A DNA stretch of 41,913 nt from Hydrogenophaga sp. (GCF_022844385.1 NZ_JALHLX010000020.1:1-41913), one strand, 5' to 3'; shown: positions 16,675 through 24,639, numbered from the stretch's first letter. Notes: a model not told the origin generated them from the letters alone. Made by a program: numbers and translations.

Positions 16675-17561
16675 TATTTCTCCCGGCCGAACAGACCTGC
16701 CGGACGGATCATCAGAACGATGACCATGATGATGAAGACCACGGTCGAGGAGAGCTCTGCGTAGAACACCTTGGTGAGGCCTTCGATGAGACCGAGCGCC
16801 AGACCGGTGAGGATGGAGCCCAGGATGGAGCCCATGCCGCCGATCACGACCACGGCGAACACCACGATGATGATGTTGGAGCCCATCAGCGGGCTCACCT
16901 GGTAGATGGGCGCGGCCATCACCCCGGCCAGACCGGCCAGGCCGACACCGAACGCGTAGGTGAGTGTCACCATCAGCGGCACGTTGATGCCGAAGGCGCG
17001 CACCATGTTGGGGTTCTCGGTGCCGGCGCGCAAATAGGCGCCGAGCTTGGTCTTCTCGATCACGTACCAGGTGAACAGACACAGGAAGATGGAGACGAAC
17101 ACCACCCAGGCGCGGTACTTGGGCAGATACATGAAGCCCAGGTCGAACACGCCACGGAAGATCTCGGGCAGCTCGTAGGGCTGGCCGGACGAACCGTAGA
17201 ACTCGCGGAAGGCACCTTCGAACACCAGCGCCAGACCGAAGGTGAGCAGCAGGCCGTAGAGGTGGTCGAGTTGCTGCAGGCGGCGCAGCATGGTCATCTC
17301 GATCAGCGCGCCGATGGCGCCCACCCCGATGGGTGCGAGCAACAGGGCGAACCAGTAGTTCACACCCGCGTAATTGAGCAGCATCCACGCAAAGAAGGCG
17401 CCCACCATGTAGAGGGCACCGTGCGCGAAGTTGACGATGTTGAGCATGCCGAAGATCACGGCCAGGCCCAGCGAGAGAATCGCGTAAAACGAGCCGTTGA
17501 CCAGCCCCAGCATGAGTTGCCCCATGAAGGCTGCGGTCGGCACACCAAATATTTCAGTCAT
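16674..17561 (-). CDS. livH: Branched-chain amino acid-type ABC transporter permease LivH
   Basis: First permease of the importer, 295 residues. Hallmarks: GQLMLGLVNGSFYAILSLGLAVIFGMLNIVNFAHGALYMVGAF at the N-terminus, an ATPase-contact loop TKLGAYLRAGTENPNMVRAFGIN, and a C-terminal VVIGGMGSILGSILTGLALGLIEG. Typical LivH start and length. It is separated from the binding-protein gene by 72 bases that contain a strong hairpin, which would lower permease expression relative to the binding protein. Confidence 0.95.
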   Translation of the reverse strand: MTEIFGVPTAAFMGQLMLGLVNGSFYAILSLGLAVIFGMLNIVNFAHGALYMVGAFFAWMLLNYAGVNYWFALLLAPIGVGAIGALIEMTMLRRLQQLDHLYGLLLTFGLALVFEGAFREFYGSSGQPYELPEIFRGVFDLGFMYLPKYRAWVVFVSIFLCLFTWYVIEKTKLGAYLRAGTENPNMVRAFGINVPLMVTLTYAFGVGLAGLAGVMAAPIYQVSPLMGSNIIIVVFAVVVIGGMGSILGSILTGLALGLIEGLTKVFYAELSSTVVFIIMVIVLMIRPAGLFGREK

Positions 17562-17578
17562 TGCAGTCCGGGGAAAAG

Positions 17579-17605
17579 GGGCGGGCCGTGAATCACGGCC
17601 CGCCC
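17579..17605 (-). terminator. Hairpin between livK-like gene and livH (probable attenuator)
   Basis: Perfect 12-base arms GGGCGGGCCGTG / CACGGCCCGCCC with a 3-base loop, followed on the minus strand by CTTTTCC. The U-tract is short, so partial rather than full termination is likely, or 3'-end protection of the binding-protein mRNA. Such hairpins after solute-binding-protein genes are common in ABC importer operons. Confidence 0.65.
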
Positions 17606-17633
17606 GGTCGGCTCAGTTCAACTCAGTCCAGAT

Positions 17634-18869
17634 TCACTTCTTCACGCCGGGGCACTGGCTCTGGGCGATCGGCAGGAAGGCGTCCGTGCCTTTGACGGTG
17701 CCCTTGAGGTTGTAGTAGTCCCATGCGCCCTTCGACTCCGACGGCTTCTTCACCTGGAACAGGTACATGTCGTGCACCATGCGGCCGTCTTCGCGGATCA
17801 CGCCGCCCTTGGCGAACATGTCGTTGATCGGCGTGGCCTTCATCTTGGCCATCACCGCCGCGGTGTCATCGGTGCCGGCGGCTTTCACAGCATTGAGGTA
17901 GTGCATGGTCGAGGAATAGACCGACGCATGGTTGGAGTTCGGCTTGCGGCCGTTCATGACCTTGCTGTACTTGTCGGCCCAGGCGCGGGTCTCGGGGTTC
18001 AGATCCCAGTACCAGGCTTCGGTGAGGTACAGGCCTTGCGCCGTGGGCAGGCCGATGGCGTGCACGTCGGTGATCAGCATCAGCAGCGCGGCCAGGCTCT
18101 GCTTCTTGGTCAGACCGAACTCGGCCGCGGCCTTGATGCTGCTCACGGTGTCGCCACCGGCGTTGGCCAGGCCCACCACCTTGGCGCCGGAGGTCTGCGC
18201 CTGCAGCAGGAAGGACGAGAAATCACCGGTGGACAGCGGGTGGCGCACGGCGCCCATCACCTTGCCGCCGGCGGCCTTCACCACGTCGCTGGTGTCTTTC
18301 TCCAGCGAGTGGCCGAACGCGTAGTCGGCGGTCAGGAAATACCAGCTGTCACCACCGTCCTTCACGATGGCCTTGCCCACCACGTTGGACAGGGCGATGG
18401 TGTCCATCAGGTAGTGAATGCCGGTGGCGGGCGCGCAGTCGGCGTTGGTCAGGCGGGCCGAAGCGGCGCCGGTGGTGATGGTGATCTTGTTCTTTTCCTT
18501 GCCGAGCGCCTGCACGGCCAGGGCCACGGCGGAGTTCAGGTTTTCCACCGAGATGTCCACGCCGTCGCGGTCGAACCAGCCCTGGGCCACGTTCTTGGCG
18601 ATGTCGGGCTTGTTCTGGTGGTCGGCGCTGATCACCTCGATCGGCTTGCCGAACATGGTGCCGCCAAAGTCGGCCACGGCCATGCGGGCTGCGGCCACGG
18701 CGCCGGGGCCACCGTAGTCGGCGTAGAGGCCCGACATGTCGGTGAGCACGCCGATCTTCACCGCATCACCGGTGAGCTTGCCCTGCTGGGCCATGGCGAG
18801 CGATGCACCGCCGGCCAGCACGGTGGCAATGGCGGTGGTCACGGCGGTCGAAATCAGTTTGTGTTTCAT
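17634..18869 (-). CDS. ABC transporter periplasmic substrate-binding protein, LivK-like
   Basis: A 411-residue periplasmic protein of the Peripla_BP_6 (leucine-binding-like) family. The Sec signal peptide runs to about residue 27 (...GGASLAMA, then QQGKLTG). The mature start DAVKIGVLTDMSGLYADYGGPGAVAAARMAV and the AADFGG/ISADHQNKPD blocks are typical. It lies third in livG-livF-SBP-livH-livM order, so it supplies this transporter. Sequence is closer to the ABC binding proteins often annotated for amides, aromatic acids or amino acids in Comamonadaceae than to E. coli LivK; the ligand cannot be assigned. Confidence 0.92.
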   Translation of the reverse strand: MKHKLISTAVTTAIATVLAGGASLAMAQQGKLTGDAVKIGVLTDMSGLYADYGGPGAVAAARMAVADFGGTMFGKPIEVISADHQNKPDIAKNVAQGWFDRDGVDISVENLNSAVALAVQALGKEKNKITITTGAASARLTNADCAPATGIHYLMDTIALSNVVGKAIVKDGGDSWYFLTADYAFGHSLEKDTSDVVKAAGGKVMGAVRHPLSTGDFSSFLLQAQTSGAKVVGLANAGGDTVSSIKAAAEFGLTKKQSLAALLMLITDVHAIGLPTAQGLYLTEAWYWDLNPETRAWADKYSKVMNGRKPNSNHASVYSSTMHYLNAVKAAGTDDTAAVMAKMKATPINDMFAKGGVIREDGRMVHDMYLFQVKKPSESKGAWDYYNLKGTVKGTDAFLPIAQSQCPGVKK

Positions 18870-18898
18870 GGTGGAAGTCTCCTCTTGGTGGAAGGGCG

Positions 18899-19603
18899 TC
18901 AGACGCCCAGATACTCATTGAGCATGTCGGACTTGCTCTCGAGCTCGTTCTTGTTGACCGTGGCCACGATCTGGCCGTGCTCGATCACGTAGTGGCGGTC
19001 GGCCAGCGGCGCGGCAAACCGGAAGTTCTGTTCAACCATGACGATGGTCAGCCCCTTGGCCTTGAGCGCACGGATCACGCGCCCCAGCGTCTGCACGATC
19101 ACCGGCGCGAGGCCTTCGGTGATTTCGTCGAGCAACAGGATGCGTGCGCCCGAGCGCAGGATGCGCGCCATCGCCAGCATCTGCTGCTCACCGCCCGAGA
19201 GCCGCGTGCCCTGGCTGTGGCGGCGTTCCTTGAGGTTGGGAAACATCTCGTAGATGGCTTCCACGCTCATGCCGCCCTCGCCCACCTTGGGCGGCAGCAT
19301 GAGGTTTTCCTCGCAGCTCAAGGTCGAAAAAATTCCGCGCTCTTCGGGGCAGTAGCCCAGGCCGAGACGGGCGATTTTGTTGGTCGGCATCTGGATGGTT
19401 TCCACGCCGTCGATCTGGATCGAGCCGGTGCGTTTGCCCACCAGGCCGAGGATGGACTTGACGGTGGTGGTGCGGCCCGCGCCGTTGCGCCCCAGCAGCG
19501 TGACCAGTTCACCTTCGCGGATCTCGAAGTTGATGCCGTGCAGCACATGCGATTCGCCGTACCAGGTGTGCAGGTCGGCGACCTTCAGCAGGACTTTGCT
19601 CAT
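18899..19603 (-). CDS. livF: Branched-chain amino acid-type ABC transporter ATPase LivF
   Basis: One of two ATPase subunits, 234 residues. The ATG at 19603 (MSKVLLKVADLHTWYGESHVLHGINFEI) has GGAGG upstream; further upstream codons belong to the end of livG. The signature LSGGEQQ is near residues 135-141, Walker B ILLLDE at 155-160, and the LivF-typical ITEGLAPVIV follows. Oddity: the Walker A loop reads GRNGAGRT (residues 38-45), with Arg44 in place of the conserved Lys; the DNA codon (19472-19474) is an unambiguous Arg. The partner LivG keeps its Lys. Confidence 0.93.
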   Translation of the reverse strand: MSKVLLKVADLHTWYGESHVLHGINFEIREGELVTLLGRNGAGRTTTVKSILGLVGKRTGSIQIDGVETIQMPTNKIARLGLGYCPEERGIFSTLSCEENLMLPPKVGEGGMSVEAIYEMFPNLKERRHSQGTRLSGGEQQMLAMARILRSGARILLLDEITEGLAPVIVQTLGRVIRALKAKGLTIVMVEQNFRFAAPLADRHYVIEHGQIVATVNKNELESKSDMLNEYLGV

Positions 19604-19664
19604 TTGGAAACCTCCGTGCTGCGCACTGCGGTGCGAGCTGGCTTGGGGCGGCCCGGCGCGGCGC

Positions 19665-20426
19665 TCATTCGATCTCCTCGACGGTGCCCACATAGGCTTC
19701 GAGCACGCGCGGATCTTTCGAGACCGTCTCGTACGGTCCTTCGGCCAGCACCGAGCCGCGCGCCAGCACCGTGATGGTGTCGGAGAGGTTGGCGATCACG
19801 TTCATGTTGTGCTCCACCATGAGCACGGTGCGGTTGGCCGCCACCTTGCGGATGAGTTCCACCACACGGCCCACGTCCTCGTGGCCCATACCCTGTGTGG
19901 GTTCGTCCAGCAGCATCAGTTCGGGGTCGAGCGCCAGCGTGGTGGCAATCTCCAGCGCGCGCTTGCGGCCGTAGGGCAGTTCAACGGTTTGTGTCTGCGC
20001 AAAGCTGCCCAGATCGACCTGCTCCAGCAGCGCCATGGCTTCGTCGTTGAGCGCGAACAGGCTGGACTCGGGCTTCCAGAAATGGTAGCTGGTGCCCAGC
20101 TTGCGCTGCAGACCGATGCGCACGTTTTCCAGCACGGTGAGGTGGGGAAACACCGCCGAGATCTGGAACGAGCGCACCATGCCCCTGCGCGCCACCTCGG
20201 CCGCCTTGCGGCTGGTGATGTCTTCACCCTTGTAGAAGATCTGGCCCGAGCTCGCAGGCAGGAACTTGGTCAGCAGGTTGAACATCGTCGTCTTGCCGGC
20301 GCCGTTGGGGCCGATCAGCGCGTGGATGGAGCCGCGCCTGACCTTGAGGTTGACCTTGTCAACCGCGACGAAACCCTTGAACTCGCGGGTCAGGTCCCGC
20401 GTTTCGAGAATGTATTCGGTGCTCAT
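19665..20426 (-). CDS. livG: Branched-chain amino acid-type ABC transporter ATPase LivG
   Basis: First gene of the importer operon, 253 residues. Walker A GPNGAGKT is at residues 39-46. The segment AQTQTVELPYGRKRALEIATTLALDPELMLLDEPTQGM holds a LivG-type signature (LPYGRKRALEIA instead of LSGGQ) and Walker B. The C-terminus (GPYETVSKDPRVLEAYVGT) is typical. With LivF it forms the ATPase heterodimer under LivH/LivM. The livG stop lies 61 bases before the livF start. A candidate promoter with an embedded palindrome lies about 125 bases upstream. Confidence 0.94.
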   Translation of the reverse strand: MSTEYILETRDLTREFKGFVAVDKVNLKVRRGSIHALIGPNGAGKTTMFNLLTKFLPASSGQIFYKGEDITSRKAAEVARRGMVRSFQISAVFPHLTVLENVRIGLQRKLGTSYHFWKPESSLFALNDEAMALLEQVDLGSFAQTQTVELPYGRKRALEIATTLALDPELMLLDEPTQGMGHEDVGRVVELIRKVAANRTVLMVEHNMNVIANLSDTITVLARGSVLAEGPYETVSKDPRVLEAYVGTVEEIE

Positions 20427-20550
20427 GAATGTCGATCTCCATCAAAAAACCCGCGGGCTGGGGGCTGGCGGGCCTGCTGGAAATCCGTGCTCCTGTGTCT
20501 TGCGTCGAAGGTGCCCTGCAGCACCCTTCCGCGTCTGTTTGCGTTGGCTC

Positions 20551-20578
20551 ATTGTTAGCGAACTAACGAATTTCGCAA
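20551..20578 (-). promoter_or_regulatory. Candidate livG operon promoter with palindromic operator
   Basis: On the minus strand, TTGCGA (20573-20578) and AACAAT (20551-20556) are 16 bases apart, each 4/6 to sigma-70 hexamers. Between and overlapping the -10 lies the perfect palindrome GTTAG-CGAA-CTAAC (20554-20567 on the plus strand), placed as a repressor site would be. The rest of the 226-base gap between livG and the Bug-protein gene shows nothing else clear. No regulator gene is adjacent to this operon apart from the GntR gene at 22.7 kb. Confidence 0.45.
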
Positions 20579-20652
20579 CCTAGGGAATCCACCCCCTGTT
20601 GAGTCGCTTTCACGACAGCACACCCACACACCGGCGTGGGTGCGCATGGCCA

Positions 20653-21627
20653 TCAGTTCACGCGTCCGATCTGTTTCACCACCTTGAGCATGGTGCTGGC
20701 GTCGTCCTTCACGAAACGGTCAAACTCGGGCGCGTCCTGGAACTGGAACGAGGTGCCGGCGGTGGTCATGACCTGGATGGTGCGTTCATCACGCGTGGCA
20801 GCGCGGGCGGCTTCGCGCAGCTTGGTCACCACGTCGGGCGGTGTGCCGGCCGGCACGAAGATGCCCGACCACTGCGAATAGCTGATCGGCACACCGAGTT
20901 CCTTGAAACTCGGCACGTCGGGCAGCAAGGCCAGGCGGCCTTCTCCCCAATGCGCCAGCGCCCGCATCTTGCCGGCCTTGATCTGGCCGGCCACGCTGGC
21001 CGGGCCGCTGGCCACGGCATCGATCTGCCCGCTGAGCAGACCCAGCAAGGCCGGGCCGGCGCCGGTGTAGGGCACGTGCAGCATGAAGGTGGACGTGGCC
21101 GACTTGAGCTGCTCCATCGGCACGTGCATGGTGCCGTAGTTGCCCGACGAACCGAAGGTGATGCGGCTGGGGTTGGCCCTGGCGTGGGCAATGAAATCGG
21201 CGTAGGTTTTCCAGGGGCTGTCGGCCCGCACCACCAGCACGGTCGGGTCGGCCGTGATGCGGGCGATCGGCAGCAGCTGGTTCAGCTCGAACATGGGCGC
21301 GCGGTTCAGGATCTTGTCGGCCTCGGGCAGCACCACCACCGACGACAACGCCATCAACATGGTGTAGCCGTCGGGCGCGGCCTTGGCCACTTGCGCCATG
21401 CCGATGCCACCACCCGCGCCACCCCGGTTCACCACCACCACGGTCTGGTTGAGGTGCTTGCCCATGGCCTCGGCCACCGGCCGGCCCACGGTGTCGGCCA
21501 CGCCTCCGGGCGGGAACGGCACCACCATGGTGATGGGCTTGCTGGGATAGGCGTCTTGCGCCAGCGCAGCCACGGCGGCGGTAGCGGCCACGGCGGCCAG
21601 GCACAGGCTTCTGAGTTGTCGGTTCAT
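20653..21627 (-). CDS. Bug/TctC-family tripartite tricarboxylate transporter substrate-binding protein
   Basis: A 324-residue periplasmic binding protein. Signal peptide MNRQLRSLCLAAVAATAAVAALA is followed by the Bug-family start QDAYPSKPITMVVPFPPGGVADTVGRPVAE. Other family blocks: NRGGAGGGIGMAQVAKAAPDGYT and VPYTGAGPALLGLLSGQIDAV. Bug proteins bind carboxylated ligands and are hugely expanded in Burkholderiales, mostly as orphans without TctA/TctB genes, as here. It lies 29 bases after the FAH-family gene, so the pair is likely one transcript under the GntR regulator, suggesting that the ligand feeds the FAH pathway. Confidence 0.92.
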   Translation of the reverse strand: MNRQLRSLCLAAVAATAAVAALAQDAYPSKPITMVVPFPPGGVADTVGRPVAEAMGKHLNQTVVVVNRGGAGGGIGMAQVAKAAPDGYTMLMALSSVVVLPEADKILNRAPMFELNQLLPIARITADPTVLVVRADSPWKTYADFIAHARANPSRITFGSSGNYGTMHVPMEQLKSATSTFMLHVPYTGAGPALLGLLSGQIDAVASGPASVAGQIKAGKMRALAHWGEGRLALLPDVPSFKELGVPISYSQWSGIFVPAGTPPDVVTKLREAARAATRDERTIQVMTTAGTSFQFQDAPEFDRFVKDDASTMLKVVKQIGRVN

Positions 21628-21656
21628 GCGGTGGGTCTCCAGTTGTTTTGAGGGAT

Positions 21657-22526
21657 TCAGACGAAGGCGTTCTGCAGGGTGCCGATGCCGTCGATCTCGA
21701 TGCGCACCACGTCCCCCTTTTTCAGGAACACCGGTGGCTTCAGGCCCAGGCCCACACCGGCGGGTGTGCCGGTGGCGATCACGTCGCCGGGGTAAAGCGT
21801 GATGCCGCGCGAGATGGTTTCGATCAGCGTGGGGATGTCGAAGATCAGGTCTTCGGTGCGGCCATCCTGGCGCAGGCTGTCGTTGACCCAGCAGCGCACG
21901 CGCGTGTGCTGGCCGTCCAGCTCGTCGGCGGTGACGATCCACGGACCCATGGGACAGAAGGTGTCGAAGCTCTTGCCCATGTCCCACTGCTGGTGGCGCA
22001 TCTGCACGTCGCGCGCGGTCACGTCGTTGACGATGGTGTAGCCGAACACGTGCTTCATCGCGTCTTCGCGCGTGATGTTCTTGCCACCCGTGCCGATGAT
22101 CACAGCCAGCTCGGCTTCGTAGTCGATCTGTTCCGACACCGCCGCACCGGGCAACACCACATCGTCGCCGTTGGCGATCACACACTCGGGCACCTTGGTG
22201 AACACGATGGGCCAGGTGGCCGGGTTGGCGTTGTTGTCCTTGAACACCGAGGTCTGCAGCTCTTTAGCGTGTTCGTGGTAATTGCGACCCACGCACCACA
22301 GGTTGCGCCGGGGCAAGGGGAGCGGCGCCTCCAGGCGCACGGCGCTGAGGGGAATGGCCGCACCCGCCAGCGGCGGCAATGCCTCCCCCCGGGCGGCGGC
22401 CTCGATCAATGGGAGCGCTCCCTGGGCCGCCGCGCCGCTGATGCCGAACACGGTCACGCTCAGACCGTCGGCCGACACCTGGCCAACCCGCCGCTGACCT
22501 TCATGAACAAACGTAGCGATGCGCAC
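21657..22526 (-). CDS. Fumarylacetoacetate hydrolase (FAH) family protein
   Basis: A 289-residue enzyme of the FAH superfamily, which cleaves or isomerises C-C bonds in acylpyruvate-like intermediates of aromatic and sugar-acid catabolism. The GTG at 22526 was chosen for AAGGAG 7 bases upstream; it gives the family start VRIATFVHEGQRRVGQV. Metal-site motifs: DYEAELAVIIG (E-x-E), GYTIVNDVTARDVQ, and the C-terminal GDVIATGTPAGVGLGLKPPVFLKKGD. The GPWIVTADEL segment is also typical. The specific reaction (for example fumarylpyruvate, 2-oxo-hept-ene-dioate or ureidoglycolate-type) cannot be fixed by sequence. Confidence 0.9.
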   Translation of the reverse strand: MRIATFVHEGQRRVGQVSADGLSVTVFGISGAAAQGALPLIEAAARGEALPPLAGAAIPLSAVRLEAPLPLPRRNLWCVGRNYHEHAKELQTSVFKDNNANPATWPIVFTKVPECVIANGDDVVLPGAAVSEQIDYEAELAVIIGTGGKNITREDAMKHVFGYTIVNDVTARDVQMRHQQWDMGKSFDTFCPMGPWIVTADELDGQHTRVRCWVNDSLRQDGRTEDLIFDIPTLIETISRGITLYPGDVIATGTPAGVGLGLKPPVFLKKGDVVRIEIDGIGTLQNAFV

Positions 22527-22544
22527 ACAGACTCCTTGAATAAA

Positions 22545-22570
22545 TACCAATAAGTACCAATACATACCAG
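22545..22570. promoter_or_regulatory. Three TACCA(A/G) direct repeats, 10-base phased: candidate GntR operator
   Basis: TACCAA at 22545-22550, TACCAA at 22555-22560 and TACCAG at 22565-22570 recur exactly every 10 bases, just upstream of the FAH-gene ribosome site. The reverse-complement half site occurs again as TTGGTC (22655-22660) and TTTGGTA (22664-22670), right before the GntR ATG. The 158-base divergent region thus carries half sites at both ends, as expected for one regulator controlling both directions. Confidence 0.55.
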
Positions 22571-22684
22571 AATGGACCGATGTTAGACCAGACTCAGGCA
22601 TGGCCACAGCGGGTTTTTACCGATGCGCATGGGCTCACTGCCCGATGGCGAAAATTGGTCTGCTTTGGTATATTTGGCGCCACC

Positions 22685-23356
22685 ATGACCATCTCCACCT
22701 CGCTGCGCGAAACCATCCTGACCCAGCTGCGGGAAGGGCACTGGAAAAGCGGTGACCGCCTGCCCACCGAGCGCGAGCTGGCAGAGGGCTACCGCGTGAG
22801 CCGCACCACCGTGCGCCGGGCGCTCGCCGATTTGAAGCAGCAAGGCCTGATCGAGCAGACCGTGGGCAGCGGCACCTTTGTGGCGCAGCAGGCCAGCTCC
22901 AGCCTGGACCGCCAGATCCGTCAGGACTCCGCGCAGCACACCAGCCCGGCCGAGCTGATGGAAGCGCGCCTGGCGCTGGAGCCGGCCATCATCGACCTGG
23001 TGGTGCGCAACGCCACCGCCGCCGATTTCGCCCGCATGCTCGCCTGCTGCAGCAACGCCGAGAAAGCCGCCAGTCTGGAAGAGTTCGAGCACTGGGACGG
23101 CGAACTGCACGAAGCCATTGCCGACGCTGCGCACAACAGCTTTGTCTCCAGCGTGTTCAAGCTCATGAAACAGGTGCGCGCCCAGGGCGACTGGGGCCAG
23201 TTGAAAAAGAAGAGCGTCACGCCCGAGCGCCGTCTGGCCTACCAGCGCGAACACCGCCAGTTGGTGGACGCCCTGCGTGACCGGGACGCGGCACGCGCCA
23301 AGGCCGGCACGCTGGACCACCTGCTGCACGTGCGACACAACCTGCTCGGGCACTGA
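22685..23356 (+). CDS. GntR-family transcriptional regulator, FadR/FCD subfamily
   Basis: A 223-residue regulator. Residues about 5-66 form the GntR winged helix (LRETILTQLREGHWKSGDRLPTERELAEGYRVSRTTVRRAL, wing GLIEQTVGSGTFV). The C-terminal part is a helical FCD ligand domain (ELMEARLALEPAIIDLVVRNA; the D/H pairs in HWDGELHEAIADAAHN and REHRQLVDAL suggest a metal site). The ATG at 22685 was chosen over an in-frame upstream start at 22580 that would run through the operator-like repeats. It is divergent from the FAH-Bug pair and probably represses it, with a carboxylic acid as inducer. Confidence 0.93.
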   Translation: MTISTSLRETILTQLREGHWKSGDRLPTERELAEGYRVSRTTVRRALADLKQQGLIEQTVGSGTFVAQQASSSLDRQIRQDSAQHTSPAELMEARLALEPAIIDLVVRNATAADFARMLACCSNAEKAASLEEFEHWDGELHEAIADAAHNSFVSSVFKLMKQVRAQGDWGQLKKKSVTPERRLAYQREHRQLVDALRDRDAARAKAGTLDHLLHVRHNLLGH

Positions 23357-23389
23357 ACGCCCGGGCTGGCGCAGGTGTAACGTCGCACC

Positions 23390-24142
23390 ATGCCAGCCAA
23401 CTACGCCCGCTACCTCATCGGCACCCAGCGCACCGCCGAGTCCAACCGCGAACTCGGCTTTGTGCTGGCCTTTGTGGCGGGTGCCATCAACGCCGGTGGT
23501 TTCCTCGCGGTGCAGCAGTACACCTCGCACGTCACCGGCATGGTGTCCTCGCTGGCCGACAACCTGGCGCTGGGCCAGCTCGGTCTGGTGGTCGACGCGG
23601 CCGTGGGCGTGCTCTCGTTCCTGCTCGGGGCCATGTGCTGCGCCATCATGGTGAACTTCGCGCGGCGCCGGCAACTCTCCAGCGAATACGCCCTGCCCCT
23701 GCTGCTGGAGGCCGCGCTCATCCTGTGCTTCGGCCTGCTGGGTGCGCAGCTGTCCACGTTCGAAGGTCTGTTGATCCCCTTCACCGTGGTGCTGTTGTGT
23801 TTCATCATGGGCCTGCAGAACGCCATCGCCACCAAGCTGTCCAGCGCGGTGATCCGCACCACCCACATGACGGGCATCGTGACCGACCTGGGCATCGAGC
23901 TGGGCAAGCTCGTGTACTGGAACGGCAAGGGCGACCACCCGCTGAAGGTGCGCGCCGACCGCAAACGCATGGCAGTGCTGGGCGGGCTGCTGGCGGCCTT
24001 CACCGTCGGCGGCGTGGCCGGTGCCTACGGTTTCAAGCAGGTGGGCTACGGCTTCACCGTGCCGCTGGCGCTGCTGCTGGCCGTGCTGGCGCTGGTGCCT
24101 GCGGTGGACGATCTGCTGCGCCCCCGAAAAGCCGGCGACTGA
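23390..24142 (+). CDS. DUF1275 (YoaK-like) membrane protein
   Basis: A 250-residue integral membrane protein with about six hydrophobic helices. The DUF1275 pattern is visible: LGFVLAFVAGAINAGGFLAVQQYTSHVTGMVSSLADNLALGQ at the N-terminus and MGLQNAIATKLSSAVIRTTHMTGIVTDLGIELGK in the middle, two related halves with the T(S/T)H(V/M)TG motif. The function of the family is not established. It lies 33 bases after the GntR gene on the same strand and may be read from it. Confidence 0.9.
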   Translation: MPANYARYLIGTQRTAESNRELGFVLAFVAGAINAGGFLAVQQYTSHVTGMVSSLADNLALGQLGLVVDAAVGVLSFLLGAMCCAIMVNFARRRQLSSEYALPLLLEAALILCFGLLGAQLSTFEGLLIPFTVVLLCFIMGLQNAIATKLSSAVIRTTHMTGIVTDLGIELGKLVYWNGKGDHPLKVRADRKRMAVLGGLLAAFTVGGVAGAYGFKQVGYGFTVPLALLLAVLALVPAVDDLLRPRKAGD

Positions 24143-24174
24143 CAAGGTTTTGCAACACGGGTCCAATCGGCGTC

Positions 24175-24594
24175 ATGAAATACCTGCACACCATGGTCCG
24201 CGTGACCGACCTCGAAGCTTCCCTGAAGTTTTACCGCGACGCCCTCGGCCTGGAGGTCGTTCGCATCCGCGAGGTGCCCCAAGGCCGCTTCACGCTGGCC
24301 TTTCTGGCCGCCCCCGGCGACCACAGCGCGCAGATCGAACTCACGCACAACTGGGACCCCGAGAGCTACACCGGCGGACGCAACTTCGGCCACCTGGCCT
24401 ATCTGGTGGACGACATCTACGCCACTTGCGAACGCCTGCAGGCCCACGGCGTGGCCATCCTGCGCCCACCGCGCGACGGCCACATGGCTTTTGTGCGTTC
24501 GCCCGACAACATCTCCATCGAGCTGCTGCAAAAAGGTGATGCCCTGCCCCCGGCCCAGCCCTGGGTGGACATGGCGAACAGCGGGAGTTGGTGA
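24175..24594 (+). CDS. gloA: Glyoxalase I / VOC-family lactoylglutathione lyase
   Basis: A 139-residue vicinal-oxygen-chelate protein. The start MKYLHTMVRVTDLEASLKFYRDALGL is that of glyoxalase I, and the four expected metal ligands are in place: His5, Glu55 (QIELTHN), His73 (GHLAYLVDD) and Glu116 (ISIELLQ). Glyoxalase I converts the methylglyoxal-glutathione hemithioacetal to S-lactoylglutathione. It converges with the next gene. The gap to DUF1275 is 32 bases. A broader VOC enzyme is possible, but length and ligands favour GloA. Confidence 0.87.
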   Translation: MKYLHTMVRVTDLEASLKFYRDALGLEVVRIREVPQGRFTLAFLAAPGDHSAQIELTHNWDPESYTGGRNFGHLAYLVDDIYATCERLQAHGVAILRPPRDGHMAFVRSPDNISIELLQKGDALPPAQPWVDMANSGSW

Positions 24595-24639
24595 GGGCCG
24601 GCGCCAGTCCCACACTGGCCCAGCACAAGCCCTGCGCAC

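Noticed and set aside
16675-17388. Upstream extension of the livM frame across livH
   Set aside because: It reads livH in the wrong frame, giving Arg/His-rich sequence. The TAATG junction at 16672-16676 and homology place the livM start at 16674.
21628-22185. Upstream extension of the Bug-protein frame
   Set aside because: It covers the FAH gene in another frame; the signal peptide at 21627 marks the true start.
24603-24619. Small inverted repeat GCCAGT/ACTGGC between gloA and the DUF6891 gene as a terminator
   Set aside because: Six-base stem, no T-run on either side; too weak to call.
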